A stretch of 64,000 nt of DNA from Tritrichomonas musculus (Eukaryota > Parabasalia > Tritrichomonadida > Tritrichomonadidae): assembly GCA_039105265.1 (NCBI GenBank), contig JAPFFF010000016.1, positions 868,001 to 932,000 of the forward strand, in the 5' to 3' direction. The notes below the pieces were generated by a model that was given only the letters and a program-made list of their open reading frames with translations, was not told where the DNA came from and made no database searches. Below, one piece after another: positions 29,078-40,224 of this stretch. The number at the start of each line of letters is the position of its first letter. Within the stretch, counting starts at the first letter, position 1. Both the position numbers and the translations under genes were made by a program.

Positions 29078-31009
29078 TTACTTTTTTTCGACTGCGTAAA
29101 CATAAATTAGTCCTTCGCAATCATCTCCATCTATGCACATCATTTCGCACTGGATAGAAATTTTTCCATTTGGATTTTGTGAAGTATTGAAAGTGTAGAA
29201 AGGATTTTGATCGAAATCATCAGAAACGACACTTTCATGATCATCTTCAGCCACCACGACCGAATCGAACAAAAACTTAACATTTTTCACGTGACAATCA
29301 GATTCACCTCCTTTATTAATGAAAGCGGCTTCAATGTGTCCCTTTGCATTCAAGCAATTATCGACTGGGAACTCGCACAGAATCCATTTATTTTCAGTCA
29401 GGTCGCCTTTTTTCCAACTTCCAATATTACCATATTGCATTCCAGCATCAACGACGCCCAAGTAGTGAAGCACGTCATTTTCGTGATTGGCGTATTGATT
29501 CAAAAAGCGGAGCCAATTTTTGTTGTCTACTTCAGACCAGGCGATTTCAGCGACACTCAAACATCGCGGGAAAGTTTTGTATTGAAGCTCGTCTCTGCTC
29601 CAAATGTAAGCGGACCAAATATTGCCCTGAACGCCGAGGATGTGCTTGTGGTACTGCTCTTCGAGTCCGCTTAACGGATCGTACGAGTGAATCTTGTAGC
29701 AATTTAGGAAAGAGCCGAAGTATTCGTACTGCTCGGCGGCTGCGAACTGGTAGTAATCGAGGTACAAATAAGGCGAAGGACTTAAGATCACATCGAGTCC
29801 GAGACGTGCTGCTTTCAGTCCAACTTCAAGACCGTTCCATGTCATTACGACTGTTGATTTGGGGAGCTCGTATTCGCTGTCCAATATCTCATCCCAGCCA
29901 ATGAGTCTCCTCCCTTTCCTCGCAAGGTAGCTCGAGAAGTGGGCAGTGAACCATCCCTGAAGTTGGTCGTACGTTAAAAGGCCATTGTCCTTCATTCTCT
30001 GGGAGCACTTCGTGCAGCGCTGCCATCTCGTCTTGATGACTTCGTCGCCGCCGCAGTGGATGAAGACGCTATCAAAAATGTCGAGGATATCGTCAAGTAG
30101 GCCTTCGAGAAACGAAATGGCTTCGTCGTTGCCAGCACAGATGATCTCTTGGTCGGGTCCCCACAAACATTTCGGTTTAAACGGTCCCCCAGTGCACGAG
30201 TACTGCGGAAAACATGAAAGAAGGCACAATGAATGACCAGGCATTTCAATCTCTGGAACAATTGTTACTGACCGTTGCTTCGAATATTCTATGAGATCTC
30301 TGAATTCTGAAATTGAATAGTAAAATGGTCCATATGGAATTCCATCGGTGTGGCTGCGGTCGTACTTTTTGGGGGATGCTTCACGATACGATCCTATGGT
30401 CGTTAAATTTGGATATTTGGCCATCTCAATTCGCCATCCTTGATCGTCGGTTATGTGAAGATGGAGAACGTTTAATTTGAAATGGCTCATTCCATCTATT
30501 ATCGATTTGATCGTGTCTACATCGAAAAATCGGCGGCTAATGTCAACCATGAGACCTCGCCATTGAAATCGTGGCTTGTCATGGACAATGACGCATGGTG
30601 ATTGCCAGATTACTGTATCTGTAATGGTTTTGTTGGAATATATTTGCGCTGGTAAGAGTTGAAGAAGAGTTTGAAAGCCATTAAATAATAGCTCTCTGTT
30701 TTTGCCGCATATTTTAACTATATTTGAGTCCATCAATAAATGATATTCATCATCTGAACTTGAACTTAATTGAATACCGAGTTTGACATCATTGGATTGT
30801 ACAACTGAAAGTCTAATTCCAGTTGGCGTATAAAGTGAATCTGAAATGAAGTTGGCAAGTTCTTTTCCAAAACTTGATAATGAATCTTCATAGCCAATTT
30901 GCATACCAGGTATAAGTATCCAGTACTCATTTTCAATTTCGGTAAGTGATACTGGATATGGTACAATTGCTATTTTAGAAAGGGCAAGAGATAGAAAAAT
31001 ATAAAGCAT
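29078..31009 (-). CDS. Beta-N-acetylhexosaminidase, GH20 (643 aa)
   Basis: The enzyme removes terminal N-acetylglucosamine/galactosamine from glycoconjugates, in lysosome-like vacuoles or after secretion. The N-terminus MLYIFLSLALSKIA is a likely signal peptide. A non-catalytic alpha/beta domain (to ~130) is followed by the GH20 barrel: FQWRGLMVDISRRFF, HFKLNVLHLHITDDQGWRIE, EIEMPGHSL, the catalytic Asp-Glu pair in HCGGDEV (~316-320), LIGWDEIL, VVMTWNG, GVQGNIWSAY and LSVAEIAWS. Length and motif order match eukaryotic hexosaminidases. The C-terminal ~130 residues form an extra beta-rich part. The middle of the gene (about 29.5-30.2 kb) is far richer in G+C than anything near it. The gene ends in three consecutive stops, TAATAATAA. 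It is intact. Confidence 0.96.
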   Translation of the reverse strand: MLYIFLSLALSKIAIVPYPVSLTEIENEYWILIPGMQIGYEDSLSSFGKELANFISDSLYTPTGIRLSVVQSNDVKLGIQLSSSSDDEYHLLMDSNIVKICGKNRELLFNGFQTLLQLLPAQIYSNKTITDTVIWQSPCVIVHDKPRFQWRGLMVDISRRFFDVDTIKSIIDGMSHFKLNVLHLHITDDQGWRIEMAKYPNLTTIGSYREASPKKYDRSHTDGIPYGPFYYSISEFRDLIEYSKQRSVTIVPEIEMPGHSLCLLSCFPQYSCTGGPFKPKCLWGPDQEIICAGNDEAISFLEGLLDDILDIFDSVFIHCGGDEVIKTRWQRCTKCSQRMKDNGLLTYDQLQGWFTAHFSSYLARKGRRLIGWDEILDSEYELPKSTVVMTWNGLEVGLKAARLGLDVILSPSPYLYLDYYQFAAAEQYEYFGSFLNCYKIHSYDPLSGLEEQYHKHILGVQGNIWSAYIWSRDELQYKTFPRCLSVAEIAWSEVDNKNWLRFLNQYANHENDVLHYLGVVDAGMQYGNIGSWKKGDLTENKWILCEFPVDNCLNAKGHIEAAFINKGGESDCHVKNVKFLFDSVVVAEDDHESVVSDDFDQNPFYTFNTSQNPNGKISIQCEMMCIDGDDCEGLIYVYAVEKK

Positions 31010-31822
31010 TTGAATTGAGGACCAAATATAACTTGAATTTTTTGTGTAAATATCTCCTTAAATAATTTGTTATTGTAGTTCTAAAATATATTATTATATT
31101 ATATATTTGATATTTATTAAAATAAATCAATAATAAACAAGATCTCCTATCTATATGAAAGAAAAGCATCCAAATTAAAAATGACATAAAAATGAATAGA
31201 ACATCAGAACGACTTTATTAATCAAAAAATAAATGGTTTTTATAAAATATATACATGCTTGCTCACTTTTCCTATTGACCAAAATTACATAATTTTTTTA
31301 AAAAAAAAAAATAATGATCATCAATATTCTAAAAAATTTTGTTATATTTTTTTCTTAAATAGAGTTTAATTTTGGTATATTTGTAAGTTTACTATAATAT
31401 TATTTATTGCACACCTTAAAATTCAATTTTAATGAGGTGATAAAAAAAGTCGTTTTAGCCAAATTCATAACTTTCAAATAAATAGAAGTATGCGAATTTA
31501 ATTATAATCTATTATAATTGATTATTAGAAAACTAATTTTGCCATAGTTCTAAAATAAAACAAAGCCAACCAAAAACTAAGACTTTGATGGGGCATGATT
31601 TTAAAATTAAAAAAAAAAATATCGAAAATTAAATTTTGCTTTTTTAATTTAATTTTTATTTTGTTTCGTAATATTAATTGCTTAAAATAAATAATGGCGG
31701 GTCATCTAAAGTAAAATTTTTATAAATCACATATATGCAGAGTTATTTACGCCCTTTTTCAACAGTGAATTTAATTGAATTTTTTTGTGAGAATTATTGA
31801 AATCTTCTCAAATATTGAATAT
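31010..31822. other. AT-rich intergenic between divergent genes
   Basis: Shared upstream region of the hexosaminidase (minus) and the BspA-like gene (plus). No coding feature was seen. A TCACAT motif at 31823 is an initiator candidate for the BspA-like gene. Confidence 0.55.
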
Positions 31823-31843
31823 TCACATATTTTTTTTTAGAAT

Positions 31844-34800
31844 ATGCGATCACAAGGAATCAAAGATATACAAATAGAGCAAGATCAGATTGTATATTTA
31901 ATCAATACCAATGGAAATACCTGTGGTATAGTTGGAAATAATGATGCAGATGGAGATTTAATTATTCCATCATCAATCGTCTACGAATCAAAAGAATACA
32001 AAATTATATATATATCGAAAGATGCATTTAAACAGTCATATATCAAATCAATACAATTTACCCCAGATTCAGAAATTCAAATAATTGATGAGCATGCATT
32101 TGATTCGTCATTTATTGAAAACATCAAATTACCACCTCACCTCACCAAAATCTGCTGTTATGCTTTCAATAACTGCAAATATCTCGAAATGGTTGAATTC
32201 CCACCAGATTCAGAGCTTCAAATAATTGGTGAGCATGCATTTGATTCATCATTTTTTGAAGACATTAAATTACCACCTCACCTCACCAAAATCGGTTGTT
32301 ATGCTTTTTATAAATGCAAAAATCTTAAAACCGTCGAATTTCCATCAGGTTCAGAGCTTCAAACAATTGAAGAGCGCGCTTTTTCAGAGTCATCAATTGA
32401 AAGCTTTACATTTCCATCTCACCTCACACGCATATGCGAAAGTGCTTTTGAAAATTGCGGAAATCTTAAAACGGTTAAATTTCCACCAGACTCAGAGCTT
32501 CAAATAATTGAAAAAGGAGCATTTGCTAATTCAATGATTGAAAGCTTTATATTTCCACCTCACTTCAAACAGATTTGTGAAGGTGCCTTTGATGGCTGCA
32601 GCAATCTTAAAAAAATAGAAATTCCATCAGATTTAGAACTTGAACTTAAAGGACGGTGGCGCCCCGACATATCAAATATATCAATAATAAATGTCGGTTC
32701 AAATAATCCTTGCTTAATAAATTACAATGACCAAATAGTTCTCAAAAAGTCGTCGATTGATGCAGAAAATTTTGATGAATTGGTCTATTGCTCACGTAAA
32801 GCTAAAAAAGTCATAATACCAAGTTTTGTCAAAATAATTGACATATATGCCTTTTATGGATGTGAACTAGAAACAGTTGAATTTGAGCCTGAATCCGAAC
32901 TTCAAATAATTGGTCAATGTGCATTCTGTCGATCATCAATTAAGAGCTTTAAAACGCCAATTAAAGTCAAACAAATCGAAAATGGCGCTTTTAAAGATTG
33001 TGAGAATCTTAAACAATTTGAAATTCCACAAGATTCAGAACTTTTATCAATTGGAGAAGAAGCATTTGGAAATTCTCCAATTAAAAGTTTAACAATTCCA
33101 TCAAATCATGTTGAATTCAAAGAAAAATGGGGAATTAACTGCAATATATCAAAAATTATGATTAGCCCAAAAAATCCTCTTTATTCTATGGTAGATGACC
33201 AATTGATAGTTAAAAAGTCATCAATTGATGCAGATAATTATGATGAAATTGTTTTTTGTGTAAAAAATGCGACAAACGTAAAAATTCCAAGTTTTATTAA
33301 ATCAATTAAATCATATGCTTTTTATTCATGTGAACAAATTCAATCTGTTGAAATTTCAACAGATTCAAATCTTCAAACAATTGAAAAATATGCATTTGCA
33401 AATTCATCAATTAAAAATTTCAGAATTCCACCTCACCTCACCGAAATATGTGAATATGCTTTTTCTGATTGTAAAAAGCTTCGAATTGTTGAAATTCAGC
33501 CTGATTCAGAACTTCAAGCAATTGGACAGTTTGCATTTTCTTGCACTAAAATTAAAAACATTACAATTCCTCCTCAAATCACCAAATTAAGTCATAAAGT
33601 TTTTAGTGGATGCCAAAACCTTCGAGATATTAAAATTCTACCTAACTCAAGACTACAAATCATTGAAAATAGTGCGTTTAAATTAACAAACTTTGAAAGT
33701 TTTACAATTCCACCTCACGTCACAGATATGGGTAAAAATATTTTTAATTATTGTGGACAACTACATTCTCTCGTATTTCCACCAAATTCACAACTTAAAT
33801 CAATTCCATCTGAAATTGCCCTCTACTCAAAAATCAGAAGTATCACAATTCCATCACATGTCACTAAAATATGTAAAAGAGCCTTTTGGTTCAAGATGAC
33901 TCTTCAAAATGTAGAAATTCCACCAGATTCACAACTTCAAATAATTGAAAAAGAAGCATTTTCTTCAACATCAATTCGAAGTTTTACAATTCCGCCTCAT
34001 CTCACAAAGATATGCGAGAGGGCTTTTTCAGAATGCTCAGAACTTAGAAATATCAAATTTTTACCTAATTCAAAGCTTCAAACAGTTGAATTGTATGCAT
34101 TTTCTTGTTCAAAAATTAATAGCTTTTTTATTCCATCAAGTCTTATTGAACTCAACGAAGGATGGTGCCATGATATTGATATGTTAACAACAATTAGTAT
34201 TAGTGAAGATAATCCAATTTACCGTTTGCTTAATAATGAAATCGTTATTGGAAAGTCATCAATTGATGCAGAAAATTATGATGAATTGGTGTTTTGTTCA
34301 CGTAATGTAAAAAGAGTCGTTATTCCTAATTATATCAAAAAAATTAGAGGCTGCGCATTTTGCAGTTGCCATCATCTTGAGACTATTGAATTTGATCCAG
34401 AATCGCAACTTCAAACAATTGGTGATTGCGCATTCAGCAAAACATCCATTCAAAAGTTTTTACTTTCACCTCACATCACCAAAATAGGCCATTCTGCATT
34501 TCGTCAATGTGAAAAACTTCAAAAATTTGACATCCCACCTAATTCACAGATTCAATCAATAAGTGATTTTTTATTTTTAGAAACATCAATTGATAACATT
34601 CAAATCCCTCGTCAAGTCACCGAAATAGGTAGTTATGCATTTTCTGATTGCAAAAGGCTTCGAACAATTGAATTTCCACCTGATTCAAAACTTAGAATAT
34701 TTAAATACTGTGCATTTTATCATTCTTCAATTGAGAATATTTCAATTCCAAGTACACTCAAAATTATATGTGCATTTGGAAATTGCAAAAAGCTTAAAAA

Positions 34801-35044
34801 AATTTATATTCCATTTAATTCACAACTAACAAATATTGATAGAATTCCTGAAACAATTACTAGTCTTACTATTCCTGCTAGCATCAAATATATTGATAGT
34901 ATTGCTTTTTTTGAATGCTATCAGTTGAGAATAATTGAATTACATGAAGATTTAAAAATTAAGAATTTAGGTGATTCACTTTATAATATTTTTCATTTAT
35001 CTAATAATGCAATGATTATGATTCCAGCAAAACTGAATCTATAA
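31844..35044 (+). CDS. BspA-like leucine-rich repeat protein, no anchor (1066 aa)
   Basis: The protein is almost entirely TpLRR/LRR_5 repeats of the form SFTIPPHLTKICERAFSECS, alternating with PPDSELQIIGEHAFDSSF-type units. Four longer inserts contain variants of VLKKSSIDAENFDELVYCSR (about residues 300, 465, 805 and related), typical of the long trichomonad BspA-like proteins and suggesting duplication of a ~170-residue super-unit. There is no signal peptide or membrane helix, so whether it reaches the surface is uncertain. The family expanded massively in trichomonads and has been linked to adhesion and host interaction in some members; that role is not shown here. Confidence 0.92.
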   Translation: MRSQGIKDIQIEQDQIVYLINTNGNTCGIVGNNDADGDLIIPSSIVYESKEYKIIYISKDAFKQSYIKSIQFTPDSEIQIIDEHAFDSSFIENIKLPPHLTKICCYAFNNCKYLEMVEFPPDSELQIIGEHAFDSSFFEDIKLPPHLTKIGCYAFYKCKNLKTVEFPSGSELQTIEERAFSESSIESFTFPSHLTRICESAFENCGNLKTVKFPPDSELQIIEKGAFANSMIESFIFPPHFKQICEGAFDGCSNLKKIEIPSDLELELKGRWRPDISNISIINVGSNNPCLINYNDQIVLKKSSIDAENFDELVYCSRKAKKVIIPSFVKIIDIYAFYGCELETVEFEPESELQIIGQCAFCRSSIKSFKTPIKVKQIENGAFKDCENLKQFEIPQDSELLSIGEEAFGNSPIKSLTIPSNHVEFKEKWGINCNISKIMISPKNPLYSMVDDQLIVKKSSIDADNYDEIVFCVKNATNVKIPSFIKSIKSYAFYSCEQIQSVEISTDSNLQTIEKYAFANSSIKNFRIPPHLTEICEYAFSDCKKLRIVEIQPDSELQAIGQFAFSCTKIKNITIPPQITKLSHKVFSGCQNLRDIKILPNSRLQIIENSAFKLTNFESFTIPPHVTDMGKNIFNYCGQLHSLVFPPNSQLKSIPSEIALYSKIRSITIPSHVTKICKRAFWFKMTLQNVEIPPDSQLQIIEKEAFSSTSIRSFTIPPHLTKICERAFSECSELRNIKFLPNSKLQTVELYAFSCSKINSFFIPSSLIELNEGWCHDIDMLTTISISEDNPIYRLLNNEIVIGKSSIDAENYDELVFCSRNVKRVVIPNYIKKIRGCAFCSCHHLETIEFDPESQLQTIGDCAFSKTSIQKFLLSPHITKIGHSAFRQCEKLQKFDIPPNSQIQSISDFLFLETSIDNIQIPRQVTEIGSYAFSDCKRLRTIEFPPDSKLRIFKYCAFYHSSIENISIPSTLKIICAFGNCKKLKKIYIPFNSQLTNIDRIPETITSLTIPASIKYIDSIAFFECYQLRIIELHEDLKIKNLGDSLYNIFHLSNNAMIMIPAKLNL

Positions 35045-35317
35045 TATGTAGTCCATAGACAATATATTATTATTATTCCAAAAATTTGCAAATATTTTAA
35101 ACAATATGAAAAATAAATTTGTTTTTAAGAATTTTTTTTTTTTGAATATTTTTTTTAATCAGACCAGTTTTGAGAGAAAATCGTGTGTAATTTCTGAAGA
35201 GGGTAAAATAAATTTTAAAATTGAATGCAAAAATTTATATGTAGCATTGAAATAGTGGTCTGATTTATCGAATCCAGTTTAGAAATTTGAAATTGATATC
35301 ATGCATTCATAACATTT

Positions 35318-35940
35318 TTAACAGATTGTACATCCAACAAATATTCTATCGAAAAATCCTCTTCTTCTAGCCATTTCTTCAGCAAATTTTCTTTGTTCAT
35401 ACTTTATCTTGGCTTCATATTCTCTTCGAATGGCAGTTTTTCTGGCTTCTTTTTCATGTTCTTGCATTTTTTTTAAGATATTCTTGTTGTTCAGCAATTA
35501 TATTATCCTTTCTTTTTCTCATTTCAATTGCATCAATTCTACTTTGAATTATAGCTTTATGCGGAGTCAAAATATCATAAAGAAAAGGAGAAATGTCAAG
35601 AAAAACCGGTTTCATCAATTCCCTTTGTTGAGCTAAAATTTGATTATCTTCAGACATTTCTGATTTGGTAATTTTTTCATAGAATTTTCGCCAATTATGA
35701 ATTTTCATTAGAAAATTTGAAACAAGAAGCAGAGGACTCTCTCTTTGAATATATTAGTAAAGAATGCTCAGATATTATCATAATAAATTTGACTAAAATC
35801 TTTTGTTACGATAATTATTTTTTTTAGCTTCATCAACAAAATTTTTTGGATTAGAAAATGTTGTCATCATTAATGCATTAATATGATATTTCCATTCTTT
35901 AAGGGTTTCCTCTTCTAATGGAATGAGTTGGCTGCTGTAG
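35318..35940 (-). pseudogene. Broken gene for a charged coiled-coil protein, unknown family
   Basis: Three coding-looking pieces follow one another on the minus strand. The first (35790-35940) reads IPLEEETLKEWKYHINALMM and FVDEAKK; the second (35454-35740) reads ESPLLLVSNFLMKIHNWRKF, then a charged helical stretch; the third (35318-35470) reads MQEHEKEARKTAIRREYEAK and ends GCTIC at a TAA. The second and third are joined by a one-base shift at an A8 run near 35475. Stops separate the first two. The charged helices suggest a coiled coil. I do not recognise it. The A8 shift could be a sequencing error, but the upstream stops make a real pseudogene more likely. Confidence 0.55.
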
Positions 35941-36073
35941 TTATCCTTCTTTCATTTGAGATTATATTATGAAATATTAAAATTGAATAAATTATTCAAT
36001 ACATTGAATTAATTTTCAAATAAAATATTCAATTCATGACGCTAAATTGATAGTTGTAAAATTAATTTATTAA

Positions 36074-37114
36074 ATGATTTTCACACTATTTTGCTTTATT
36101 AATTCATTGGTTTCATCGAAAATAGGAGATTTAAGATTATATAAAACAGAATTACAATCAGCTTTGTCCTTTCAAAAGAGCAATTATCATAATATTTCGG
36201 AAGTTGGATATTATCATTTAAATTCATTACAAATCGATGATAAAATTAATATTATATCAAATAATAATAACTTTCACTTATTTTTTTTCATTGTTGAATT
36301 TGAAGGTAATATCATATTCGATATTAATGGAAAATTAAAAGAATTTCCTTCCAATCATGCATTATCGATTAAAGTTTCAAAAAATTCATCAATTTCTTTT
36401 AAAAGAAGTTCAGAAAACAATTCAACATTTAATGCCATTCTTTGGTTAATTCCTTCCAATATTTGCCCTTTAAATTCCATCTACACATTTGGCAACAAAA
36501 GAATTTTAATTCAAGCCAATCCAGCTTTAAGGACAGATAATTATACATCCTGTATTTTTTCATTACCACTCGATTCAAAAGACAACAAATATAGCTTGAG
36601 TTTTGGCACAGAAATTGAACGTGATGATTTATGGGGAATTTCATCGTTGTACACAGACAACTTTAGCCAAGCAGATCAAATTGTGAGTCAATATACAACC
36701 AATAAGTTTTACATTACTGAAGGAGCATTTTTGGTCAGATATCAAATTGCAGGAAGGTTGTTTTCAGCCAAATCAAATGTAAAAAAAAGTAATGTGAAAC
36801 TTATCTTTGAAAGAAGGATAATTTCACCTCTTGGAAAGCTTGATGATAATTGTAACGTTTTTGGTTTTTATGCTTGTAATAAAAACTTTTCTTCTTGTGA
36901 ATTTTCTCCTTCAGAATTTGGCCAATTTGAAAGCAACTGCTTCATAAAACAAGAGAAAAAGAGAAAAATTGTCATTGTTTTGGTAACCGTCATTCCAGTC
37001 CTGGTTTTGGCTATCATAATTCTAATCGCTGTTTTATGTAGAAAGAAGATGAAGAAAAATTATGGTGAATCAGATCAGTTAACAAAATCTTTAACTAATA
37101 ACGCAGATCTTTAA
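36074..37114 (+). CDS. Type I membrane protein, unknown (346 aa)
   Basis: An N-terminal signal peptide (MIFTLFCFINSLVSSKIG) is followed by a ~285-residue beta-rich ectodomain with a few cysteines (FGFYACNKNFSSCEF), a single membrane helix IVIVLVTVIPVLVLAIIILI (~300-322) and a short basic then polar cytosolic tail (CRKKMKKNYGESDQLTKS). Many trichomonad surface proteins have this layout. No known ectodomain was recognised. The gene is intact and stands alone. Confidence 0.8.
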   Translation: MIFTLFCFINSLVSSKIGDLRLYKTELQSALSFQKSNYHNISEVGYYHLNSLQIDDKINIISNNNNFHLFFFIVEFEGNIIFDINGKLKEFPSNHALSIKVSKNSSISFKRSSENNSTFNAILWLIPSNICPLNSIYTFGNKRILIQANPALRTDNYTSCIFSLPLDSKDNKYSLSFGTEIERDDLWGISSLYTDNFSQADQIVSQYTTNKFYITEGAFLVRYQIAGRLFSAKSNVKKSNVKLIFERRIISPLGKLDDNCNVFGFYACNKNFSSCEFSPSEFGQFESNCFIKQEKKRKIVIVLVTVIPVLVLAIIILIAVLCRKKMKKNYGESDQLTKSLTNNADL

Positions 37115-37787
37115 TTTTTGGTATTCATGTAAAATACATGTTTATTCTTGCTTTTTTGGCAAGTTATAATTGAATATTCTGATGATTTTTATTTAATAGT
37201 TAAATATTTCTTTTTTAATAAATAACATGCACATTTTAATTGATTTTTGACATTAATGATAAACTTTGATTTGAGTCGAAAAAAAAATACAGAAAAGAAA
37301 TTGTTGAAAGCATTGATATCAACATGAAATACATTTTAAATCAACAATATTCATAATATTCAAACCAAACTTTTTTATAAGTTTGGGATTAAGAATGTTT
37401 TTTTTTTTTTTAATTTCAATTAATTATTGTTTGAAATCAAATGATGTCTAAAGAATCCATAAATAAATAAATAATAAATATTAATTGAGAGGAAAATTAT
37501 TTGAATAAATATTCAAATTGAATTTTAGAAAAAATGTTTTTATCAAATCAATTTTAATATGAGTACTTTTGTTATTTAAGAGTTTACTTTCATTTTAAAA
37601 AATTGACTTATTTTCTAAATATATAAAAAGCTCACTAAAAAAAATATCCCTAAAAATGTATATATTTTGAAAAAATAAAATTCTATTCATTCACAATAAT
37701 TCAATCTTACAACCTACGTTCTTTTGAATATTTGAAAACATTATTTTTTTCTCATTTAAATTTTCTATCAAAATATTAAAAAAAAAC
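37115..37787. other. AT-rich intergenic, no gene seen
   Basis: Spacer upstream of the MATE gene with A/T runs. No coding or RNA feature seen. Confidence 0.55.
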
Positions 37788-39479
37788 ATGAATAAATCAA
37801 GTAATGAAGATTTAGTTGATAATGAAGATAATTCATTATCATCCTCACTTGATTCTGTCGAAAAAAACTCAGTATCAAATAATAATTCCATATCAGCCGC
37901 AGATTCTAAAACAAGTCAAAATGAGAGTGAAAATATTGAAGTCAATTCCGATGAATCTCCCAATGAAAATGAAGATTCCAACAATCAAGATGATGAAAAT
38001 TATAAAAAAAACAAAAAAGACGAACAATATAGACTTGGAGGGCGTTCACCCTTATCGACACTTTGCCATTTAATAATTGGACCACTTTTATCACAAATCT
38101 CGCAATCATTATACGGAATTATGGATTCCTTTTGGATTTCACGTTCAATTGGTACCAAAGGGATGACAGTGATGAGCATAATATTAGTTATCGATTTTAT
38201 CAACATCGCCTTTGCTCAATATTTCAATGTTGCAGTTAGTGCCAGAATCTCCTATTTATTTGGCAAACATATGAAAGAAGAATGTTCCCAAGTCATCATA
38301 GATTTTTTCAGAATTTGCATAATTGTTGGAATTTTATTGCCAGTGATTCTGTTACCATGTGTTCATCCCTTAATGAGGTGGTATGGAGGTGATGATGAGA
38401 TTGTTCCAATGTGTATGGACTATCTTCTTCCTGCTCTTTGTTGCAGTATGTTAAATTACACATATTTGTCTCTCTGTGGCTTGTTGCAAGCGATGGGAAA
38501 TTCCGGAATTTATGGAATTTGTCAAGTTTCGTCTGCTGTTCTTAATATGGCGTGTTTTGATCCTTTATTTTTGGTTGGTATTAAAAGTGGAATGTGGGGT
38601 GCTTCACTAGCAACAGCATTATCGAATTTCATACCAATGTTAGTGCTTTATATTTTACTTTTTAAAGGGAAATTTGTTGTTAAACCCAAATTTAACATGT
38701 ATTTGAAAAAGTTTAGTCCTCATAGTTGGAAAGCATTGCGTGTTTCTCTTAGTCAACTTATAGCAAATCTTGCTTCAGCTCTTCCGATTCTAATTCTGTC
38801 TAAATTGATTGCTCAATCGGCGACAAATGCTGGAAATTATGTCGATGTGATGGCCGTTTGGAATGTGAATGATCGTCTTTATGCTTTTGCTATTTGTATC
38901 TGTAATGGATTGAATCAAGGATTCCTTCCTGCAGCTTCGTATGCTTTCGGTTGTGAACGTTTAAATCGTCTTTTGAGAATGTTTTTAATTACTGTGTTAA
39001 TTGGTACAATTTGGACAACTTTTGTTTGCATTCTCATTGAATCAATTCCTAAACAAATTGCTCAAATTTGGGGAAATGATGAAGGTTACCTTAAAGTTGC
39101 TCCGAAAATGCTTCGTATTAGTTTTATGTCTTGCTTTGCTAATCAAATAATTCTGACAACTGCCGCTACTTTGCAAGCAATGAAAATGGTCATTCTTTCA
39201 ATTGTGACTTCTATTTTAACAATGCTCATTCCAATTCCTGTTTTCGGTTTCATTCTTTATTATACAAAGAAAAATGATCCAGTTAGAATGATGTATTCGT
39301 TTATTGGTCATGATCTTTGGGCCGTTTTTGTGTCAATTATTGTCATTGTTTGGAAATTAAGGTTTTTGTGGAAGGCTCCAAAAGATAGCGAATTAAATCT
39401 TAATAATCAAGAAGATCACTTGGATAAATCTTATGCTGCTTCGAATAATGAAGATACAGAAAATGAAGAAGTGTATTAA
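37788..39479 (+). CDS. MATE-family multidrug/toxin efflux transporter (563 aa)
   Basis: A ~85-residue acidic, Ser/Asn-rich cytosolic N-terminus is followed by about twelve membrane helices with MATE features: GRSPLSTLCHLIIGPLLSQI at the start, MDSFWISRSIGTKGM in place of the usual short motif after helix 1, then GLLQAMGNSGIYG and GMWGASLATALSNF in the first half, and LNQGFLPAASYAFGC in the second. MATE proteins export organic cations and other small molecules using a Na+ or H+ gradient. The C-terminus is acidic. The gene is complete and its stop reads TAAA. Confidence 0.93.
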   Translation: MNKSSNEDLVDNEDNSLSSSLDSVEKNSVSNNNSISAADSKTSQNESENIEVNSDESPNENEDSNNQDDENYKKNKKDEQYRLGGRSPLSTLCHLIIGPLLSQISQSLYGIMDSFWISRSIGTKGMTVMSIILVIDFINIAFAQYFNVAVSARISYLFGKHMKEECSQVIIDFFRICIIVGILLPVILLPCVHPLMRWYGGDDEIVPMCMDYLLPALCCSMLNYTYLSLCGLLQAMGNSGIYGICQVSSAVLNMACFDPLFLVGIKSGMWGASLATALSNFIPMLVLYILLFKGKFVVKPKFNMYLKKFSPHSWKALRVSLSQLIANLASALPILILSKLIAQSATNAGNYVDVMAVWNVNDRLYAFAICICNGLNQGFLPAASYAFGCERLNRLLRMFLITVLIGTIWTTFVCILIESIPKQIAQIWGNDEGYLKVAPKMLRISFMSCFANQIILTTAATLQAMKMVILSIVTSILTMLIPIPVFGFILYYTKKNDPVRMMYSFIGHDLWAVFVSIIVIVWKLRFLWKAPKDSELNLNNQEDHLDKSYAASNNEDTENEEVY

Positions 39480-40224
39480 ATGTTTTTCTGTTGATGAGAA
39501 TATTATTGCTTTGAAATAAAAATTGTTTAATTATTTTATGCCAAACTTTAATAAACGATTATAAATATATATGTTTAATGTTCTTTTATTGTCTATTGAT
39601 TTCATAAATCATTTATTAGATTCCGCTTTTTGAATTAAAAAGTTTATAGATAATACTATCGAACTTATAAAAAAAAATTTTATTAATTAAAGTATCAGAT
39701 AATGACGTTTAATTTTAGCTTTGATACCTCATATTTTTTCCGATGTGTTATGTAAGCATTAGTGTGAAAAAAGCATATCTTTGAATCTTTGGGATTTTTT
39801 TTGAATAGGCAACACGTTTAAGGCAAGATTATGTCAAATAAACATATTATATAGTAACTTCATCCTCCTGCGCAACCATCTTGTCCAAAGTTTTGATTTA
39901 AATGGTTATTGGCCAAACTCTTTAAAATTGGCATAAGATTATTATTTAAATCTCCTATTTATATCCAAGCGCGTTGGATTGTTTTGATTATATTTATTTT
40001 TTATGCTCTTTTCTTGCTCTGAAACCAATCTTATCAGAATTGAGATTATTATTTTCTCAAATTTTTTTTGAATGAATTTATTCAAAATAAAATTGAATAA
40101 ATTTTTGCAAAAAGTTAATTTTTTTTATTATTTTATTATCTGTTTTGATACAAAACCGCAAATAATCTTACAAAATTGAGGGAAGGGAGGATTTTTTATT
40201 AAGTTAATACAAAAACATTTATAA
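39480..40224. other. Intergenic with a possible short coding relic (39860-39958, minus)
   Basis: Mostly AT-rich. On the minus strand 39860-39958 reads GDLNNNLMPILKSLANNHLN and ends FGQDGCAGG before TGA, in a patch richer in G+C than its surroundings. It may be the last ~32 residues of a lost gene; the family is not recognised. Confidence 0.35.

Noticed and set aside
29207-30261. Several open frames opposite the hexosaminidase
   Set aside because: They coincide with the G+C-rich part, where stops are rare; the sense strand has all GH20 motifs.
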